A DNA stretch of 10,218 nucleotides, taken from assembly GCA_945905915.1 (NCBI GenBank), contig CAMDQL010000063.1:1-10218 (forward strand). Direction: 5' to 3'. The stretch's first letter is position 1, and the number at the start of each line of letters is the position of its first letter. The notes beneath the pieces were generated by a model, which saw only the letters and a program-made list of their open reading frames with translations, had not been told where the DNA came from and did no database searches. Shown here one piece after another: positions 6,551 through 10,218 of the stretch. Origin of the DNA: Flavobacterium psychrophilum (GTDB taxonomy: Bacteria; Bacteroidota; Bacteroidia; Flavobacteriales; Flavobacteriaceae). A program made the position numbers and the translations under genes.

Positions 6551-6970
6551 TTATTGTTCCACGTGAAACATTTTCATTTTTTCTTCTTCCTTTTCACGCA
6601 TTAAAGCTTCGTCTTTAGGAGATTTATCCTTATAACCGCAATAATGTAAAATACCGTGAGATAACACCCTTTTTAATTCTTCTTCGAAAGTAACATTAAA
6701 ATCTTTAGCGTTATCAGCTACACGTTCTACCGAAATAAAAATATCGCCCTGTAATAAATTTCCTACAGAATAATCAAAACTGATAATGTCTGTTAGTGTA
6801 TCGTGATTTAAATATTCCATATTAATACTATGCAAATATTCGTCATCACAAAAAATATAATTGATTTCGCCTGCCTCAAATCCTTCGGAATAAATTATTC
6901 TTGTAATCCAATCTTCATAATTGGATTCGTTTTCTAAGGCGAAATTTGTTTCGTAATTAAAACTAATCAT
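6551..6970 (-). CDS. ybeY: Endoribonuclease YbeY (rRNA maturation metalloprotein)
   Basis: The product is 139 aa, normal for YbeY (UPF0054), a metal-dependent RNase needed for 16S rRNA 3'-end maturation and late 70S quality control. The metal-site motif is SHGILHYCGYKDK (104-116): His105 and His109 match the first two ligands of the usual HGxLHxxGYDH, but Asp115 stands where the third His normally is. The substrate-strand motif is INMEYLNHDTLTDIISF (49-65). Leu54 occupies the place of the Arg conserved in most families (as in YR.kD.PT.VLSF). I recall both changes as common in Bacteroidota, so they are probably lineage features and not inactivation. The gene overlaps the DUF4175 gene by 8 nt (ATGATTAG), implying translational coupling. 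Its last codons, for FHVEQ and the adjoining bases, form a parS site. Confidence 0.93.
   Translation of the reverse strand: MISFNYETNFALENESNYEDWITRIIYSEGFEAGEINYIFCDDEYLHSINMEYLNHDTLTDIISFDYSVGNLLQGDIFISVERVADNAKDFNVTFEEELKRVLSHGILHYCGYKDKSPKDEALMREKEEEKMKMFHVEQ
6555..6570. promoter_or_regulatory. parS: parS centromere site 3, inside the ybeY coding end
   Basis: TGTTCCACGTGAAACA exactly matches the parS consensus. Read on the - strand, TGTTTCACGTGGAACA supplies the last two bases of Met134 and the codons for Phe-His-Val-Glu plus the first two bases of the Gln139 codon of YbeY, just before the TAA at 6551-6553. The site is therefore both centromere DNA and coding sequence. Confidence 0.94.
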
Positions 6971-9900
6971 TCTTTTTAAAATAGTTTTGAACTTTTTGAT
7001 TAAAATTGGGTTGCAAAGGTAAGCTTTGTCTGTTTAATATTTCAACACTATTAATATATTCTTTCAACTCCTTTGAAAGCGGCATGGTGTTATTATTAAA
7101 AGACTTATCATTTGTGTTTGATTGTCTTTTAGTGTCTTCGCCTTGTTGCTGGATGGCGTTTTCTAGTTTTAAAAGTTCGTGTTTTAAATTTAACATTTTT
7201 TGAAGCACTTCGTTTTTAAAGCCTTTATTGATTAGTTGCTTTTCAATATCTTTCATTTGCTGTAAAGCGTTCATGCCTTGATTCATCATGCCTTCTTTCT
7301 CAAGTGCTTTTTGTAAAGCATCGCGAAGCTGTCTTTGTTCTTTTAAAATATCTAACACTTTTCCGGCATTTCCTTCCGAGCCACCTTCTCCTTCCGAGTT
7401 TTCATCGCCTGAACTTCCTTTTCCTGCCTTTCCTTTTTGTTTGCCTTCTCCAGGTTTGTCTCCTGGCTGTTCTCCGGGTTTGTCGCCAGGCTTCATTCCG
7501 TCCTTCATTTTTTCGCCTAACCCTTCTTGTTTCTTGATAATATCTGGTAATTGCATTCCAGAGCCTTGTCCTTTTCCAGGTTTTGGTTTGCCTTGTCCTT
7601 GCCCTTGCATGTCCATATTCATTTGGCTTTGCACGTTACTTAAAAAATCGGCCAAACGATTAGCTGCTGTAAGTGTATATTGTTGATGTGATGCTCCTTT
7701 AGAAATGTTATTATCGGCTAACGATTCTAAAGTTTTATCTAAATTATAATGAATATCGCTCAGTTCTTTTAAAATGATTTCGGTAATGCGCGGGTTTCGT
7801 GAGGAAACAGCAAATAAACTATCATCAACATGTTTGAACTGTTGTTTTAAATCTTGTTGTTTTTTAAGGACTTTATTTAGTTCTAAAGAACGTGTTTGCG
7901 CTGTGTTTGTGGTTTTAATTAATCGTTCTTGATCAAATGAAAAGGCAAGCAAATTATCTAAAATTTGTCGGAGTAACTTTGCGTCTTCTTGCATTTGCTC
8001 CATTTCGCCCGAATCCATAGCTTGAGCCATTTTTTGACTCATTTCTTTCATTTTAGCTGCTGCCGATTTTTGCTTAGGTTGCGCTTTTTTAGGTTGGTTT
8101 TTATTGAGTTCGTCAGATGCCTTTTGAAGGTCATTTTTTACATCTTCTTGTTCATTCTTATCGTTTGGAATGTCCAGCGGATCTTTTAAATCTTTATTTT
8201 CTTGGTCTAAATCCTGAAGCTCCTTTTGAATGTCTTTAAAAGCTTCGTTAATATCCGATTGTTTTTCTGCGGTGTTTTCTTTTTCGCTATTGGCTAATTT
8301 TTCTTGTTTATCCGACAGCTTATCAAGTTTATCGGCTAATTGTTCGGCCTTTTTTTCCACATAAAAACGTTTGGTTAATTCTACCAATTGCTCCAAATTT
8401 TGTTGCTGATTTTTTGCGTTTTGCTTTAACTTATCGGCTTTATCAAAAAGCTCTTCTTTTTCTAATTTCTTTGAAAGCTCTTCTAGTTCTTTAAGTAATT
8501 TTTCGGTTTTATCCGATTGTTTTTCTGCCTCTTCTAATCTTCGAAGTAGTTCTTCTTTTTCTTTATCTTGCTTCTTAGGATTAAACTCTTCTAAATTTTC
8601 CGATAGCTTTTTAGTAAATTCTTTCATCATTTCGTCTTGTTGTTTTTGACGCTTGATAAAATCTTCTACCTTTTTCTGATCTTTAAAATCTAAATTCGAT
8701 TTTTCTTTATTTATCTTTTGCAGTTTTTCAAGTTCTGCCATTTGTTTGTCTTGATTGTGCAGCGATTTTTCTATACTGTTGATGTTTTCGTTTTGCTCTT
8801 TAAGTTGCTGATCTTCTTTTTGTTCTTCCGTTTGCTCATAATGATAAAAAACAGCCGATTTTGTGCTTTTAAAATTATTAACTACATCATTATCAAACAC
8901 TTCAAAGTAATATTCATAATTTACACCCTTATCAATTACTAATCCTTTTGGAAATGAGTAGATAAATTGATCTACCGCTTGTTTTTTTATGGATAAGTTT
9001 GCTTTACGAATAGCTTTTGGATTGTCCTTAGGATAAAAAACCACTTGTAATTTTGACAAACCGTGATCGTCCGAAATTTGACCTAAAATCACTTTGGTTT
9101 TCAATTTAAGCGAATCAGGTGCGGTTTGAACTGAAATTACAGGAAATTGGTCTTTGATAATAGAAATTTGATAACCTAACTTTTCAAATTCAGTAATTTT
9201 TCGATTGGACGTAATTACCTCATAGTTTAATTGGTCTACAATTTTTCTGGTAATAGAAAACTTATTAGATTTAAGTGCAAACGGACTAATTTGACTACCT
9301 GTTTTTAAAAGAATTTTATCCGTTGCAACAGCATTTATTTTCCAATTGATAATAGTTCCTTCAGGTACTAAGGCGTTTCCAGATCCTTGAATTGTTTCTG
9401 GTTTTTTTCCTAAATAAGAAGGATAGTTCAAAATCATTTTAAAGTCAGTAATCGTAGGCACGTCAATTACTTTAATTTGATATTCTTTAGAGTTTAATCC
9501 ATTGGCTTGAAGCGAAAAAACAACATCCTTTGATAATTTTGAAAACGTATATTCAAAAAAACCCGGTTTGGTATTCTGTAAAAAATATTCTTCAGATCCT
9601 ATTTGAATAACTACATTTTCAGGAATTACTGACCCTTTTGTTTTAACTTGTAAAATAAAATCGGTGTTTTGTTGACTCGTTAATGAAGTGTTCATAACCA
9701 CAAACTCAAAAGGTGCAGGAGGTGCATATTTTGTTTTGTAATTTAAAACTCGAGAAAAACTGCTTGATATTACTGAAGAATTTCCGGTTACAAAAAACAA
9801 AATTAAAAGCAGTATAGGCACAATGGTATAGGGTAAAAACTTTTTGTTTTTAGCAAAATTTATAGCGTTTGAAAACGGAATCGGTTGAAATGAGGCGGCT

Positions 9901-10218
9901 TTTTGTTCTATAGATGCTGCTAATAATTCGGAAGTTTGATTTTGGTCTATTAATTGTAAAAAATTCAACAACTTATCTTGAACTTCCGTAAAGTGATTAC
10001 CAATGATGGCTGATGCCTGTTGATAGTTAATTCCTTGCTGTAATTTAAATAACTTGAACAACGGGAACACAATAAATCGAATCAACAAAAACAATTCAAC
10101 CACAACAAACAGCCAAAATAAAATAGTTCTTCCAGAGGTTGGCAACCATAAAAAGTATTCAATCAATAAGGTAACAATGAAATATAACAAGCCTAATCCA
10201 ATAAAAAGAATGATTCCT
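6963..10218 (-). CDS. DUF4175 family membrane/coiled-coil protein, 5' end beyond the window
   Basis: About 1085 residues are visible. The frame stays open to the right edge (GIILFIGLGL before the TTG at 10188-10190), so the true start lies outside and that TTG is not a start. Two hydrophobic helices lie at the N-terminal end (nt 10218-10060) and a third at about nt 9843-9785 (FLPYTIVPILLLILFFVTG). A beta-rich, probably periplasmic part follows (nt 9780-8850, with Ig-like stretches such as YYFEVFDND). Next comes a very long Lys/Glu/Gln coiled coil (nt about 8840-7950), a helical region, and a Gly/Pro/Lys-rich low-complexity stretch (nt about 7610-7370, with GQGQGKPKPGKGQG and two PGDKPGE units). 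The protein ends in a helical C-terminus. This is the layout of the Bacteroidota DUF4175 family, whose function is not known; a structural or scaffolding role at the inner membrane is my inference. The stop overlaps the ybeY start by 8 nt, and it probably heads the operon with ybeY and mnmG. Confidence 0.88.
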   Translation of the reverse strand, partial: GIILFIGLGLLYFIVTLLIEYFLWLPTSGRTILFWLFVVVELFLLIRFIVFPLFKLFKLQQGINYQQASAIIGNHFTEVQDKLLNFLQLIDQNQTSELLAASIEQKAASFQPIPFSNAINFAKNKKFLPYTIVPILLLILFFVTGNSSVISSSFSRVLNYKTKYAPPAPFEFVVMNTSLTSQQNTDFILQVKTKGSVIPENVVIQIGSEEYFLQNTKPGFFEYTFSKLSKDVVFSLQANGLNSKEYQIKVIDVPTITDFKMILNYPSYLGKKPETIQGSGNALVPEGTIINWKINAVATDKILLKTGSQISPFALKSNKFSITRKIVDQLNYEVITSNRKITEFEKLGYQISIIKDQFPVISVQTAPDSLKLKTKVILGQISDDHGLSKLQVVFYPKDNPKAIRKANLSIKKQAVDQFIYSFPKGLVIDKGVNYEYYFEVFDNDVVNNFKSTKSAVFYHYEQTEEQKEDQQLKEQNENINSIEKSLHNQDKQMAELEKLQKINKEKSNLDFKDQKKVEDFIKRQKQQDEMMKEFTKKLSENLEEFNPKKQDKEKEELLRRLEEAEKQSDKTEKLLKELEELSKKLEKEELFDKADKLKQNAKNQQQNLEQLVELTKRFYVEKKAEQLADKLDKLSDKQEKLANSEKENTAEKQSDINEAFKDIQKELQDLDQENKDLKDPLDIPNDKNEQEDVKNDLQKASDELNKNQPKKAQPKQKSAAAKMKEMSQKMAQAMDSGEMEQMQEDAKLLRQILDNLLAFSFDQERLIKTTNTAQTRSLELNKVLKKQQDLKQQFKHVDDSLFAVSSRNPRITEIILKELSDIHYNLDKTLESLADNNISKGASHQQYTLTAANRLADFLSNVQSQMNMDMQGQGQGKPKPGKGQGSGMQLPDIIKKQEGLGEKMKDGMKPGDKPGEQPGDKPGEGKQKGKAGKGSSGDENSEGEGGSEGNAGKVLDILKEQRQLRDALQKALEKEGMMNQGMNALQQMKDIEKQLINKGFKNEVLQKMLNLKHELLKLENAIQQQGEDTKRQSNTNDKSFNNNTMPLSKELKEYINSVEILNRQSLPLQPNFNQKVQNYFKKND
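7370..7610 (-). repeat. Gly/Pro/Lys/Gln-rich low-complexity coding segment in the DUF4175 gene
   Basis: Within the DUF4175 protein the - strand encodes GQGQGKPKPGKGQG at about 7560-7610, two adjacent PGDKPGE units at about 7455-7500, and a Gly/Ser/Glu-rich stretch (GSSGDENSEGEGGSEGNAG) at about 7365-7425. It is probably a flexible, disordered linker. Short repeats of this kind can change in length by slippage. The long open frame on the opposite strand here is only a by-product of the biased composition. Confidence 0.75.

Noticed and set aside
4550..6570. CACGTG palindromes as restriction sites or operators of a local regulator
   Set aside because: All three extend to the full 16-nt parS consensus, which is far more specific than the 6-nt core; no regulator gene is in the window.
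7288..7686. 132-aa open frame on the + strand rich in Pro, Ser, Phe and Cys
   Set aside because: It is antisense to the Gly/Pro/Lys-rich part of the DUF4175 gene, and its composition is the mirror of that bias; no domain or start signal is seen.
10188..10190. TTG as start codon of the DUF4175 gene
   Set aside because: The frame continues to the window edge with hydrophobic residues (GIILFIGLGL) typical of the family's first membrane helix, so the gene is cut by the window.

Overview
The window is AT-rich chromosomal DNA of a Bacteroidota member, most likely a Flavobacterium-like Flavobacteriaceae. The evidence is the gene set (DUF4175 protein, YbeY ending in MFHVEQ, MnmG, an SH-type methyltransferase, an OmpH-like lipoprotein, a PIF1-like helicase with a C-terminal HTH), A-rich leaders without a clear Shine-Dalgarno, and promoter-like elements of the Bacteroidota type (TTTG, about 19 nt, TAnnTTTG). 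No mobile element, CRISPR array, rRNA or tRNA gene is visible, and coding density is high. The longest non-coding stretch is 237 nt (3417-3653).

Layout. On the + strand at the left edge lie the last 36 codons of an unidentified protein (1-111), then a DoxX-type membrane protein (114-503) 2 nt later. Everything else is on the - strand. Read in the direction of transcription, from the right edge: a large DUF4175 membrane/coiled-coil protein (5' end beyond the window), ybeY (overlapping it by 8 nt), mnmG, a SAM-dependent methyltransferase, an OmpH/Skp-like lipoprotein, and a PIF1-like helicase. The helicase converges on doxX with only 4 nt between stop codons. Intrinsic terminators are recognisable after the methyltransferase and after the OmpH gene. 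The OmpH and helicase genes each have their own promoter-like element, so transcription appears split into DUF4175-ybeY-mnmG(-methyltransferase), ompH and helicase units.

The most striking signal is three exact matches to the ParB-binding centromere consensus parS (TGTTNCACGTGAAACA) within about 2 kb: 4550-4565 (after mnmG), 6512-6527 (just before mnmG) and 6555-6570 (inside the last codons of ybeY). They bracket mnmG and suggest that this locus is a chromosome-partitioning centre, probably origin-proximal. One parS is also protein-coding (FHVEQ of YbeY), and another sits in the spacer of a candidate promoter for the methyltransferase gene.

Functionally the genes are mostly housekeeping: rRNA maturation (YbeY), tRNA wobble-uridine modification (MnmG), envelope biogenesis (OmpH-like lipoprotein, probably DUF4175) and DNA maintenance (helicase). 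I see no clear new multi-gene system. The novelty lies in the parS arrangement, lineage-specific active-site changes in YbeY, and a structured repeat-bearing intergenic region at 3551-3645.
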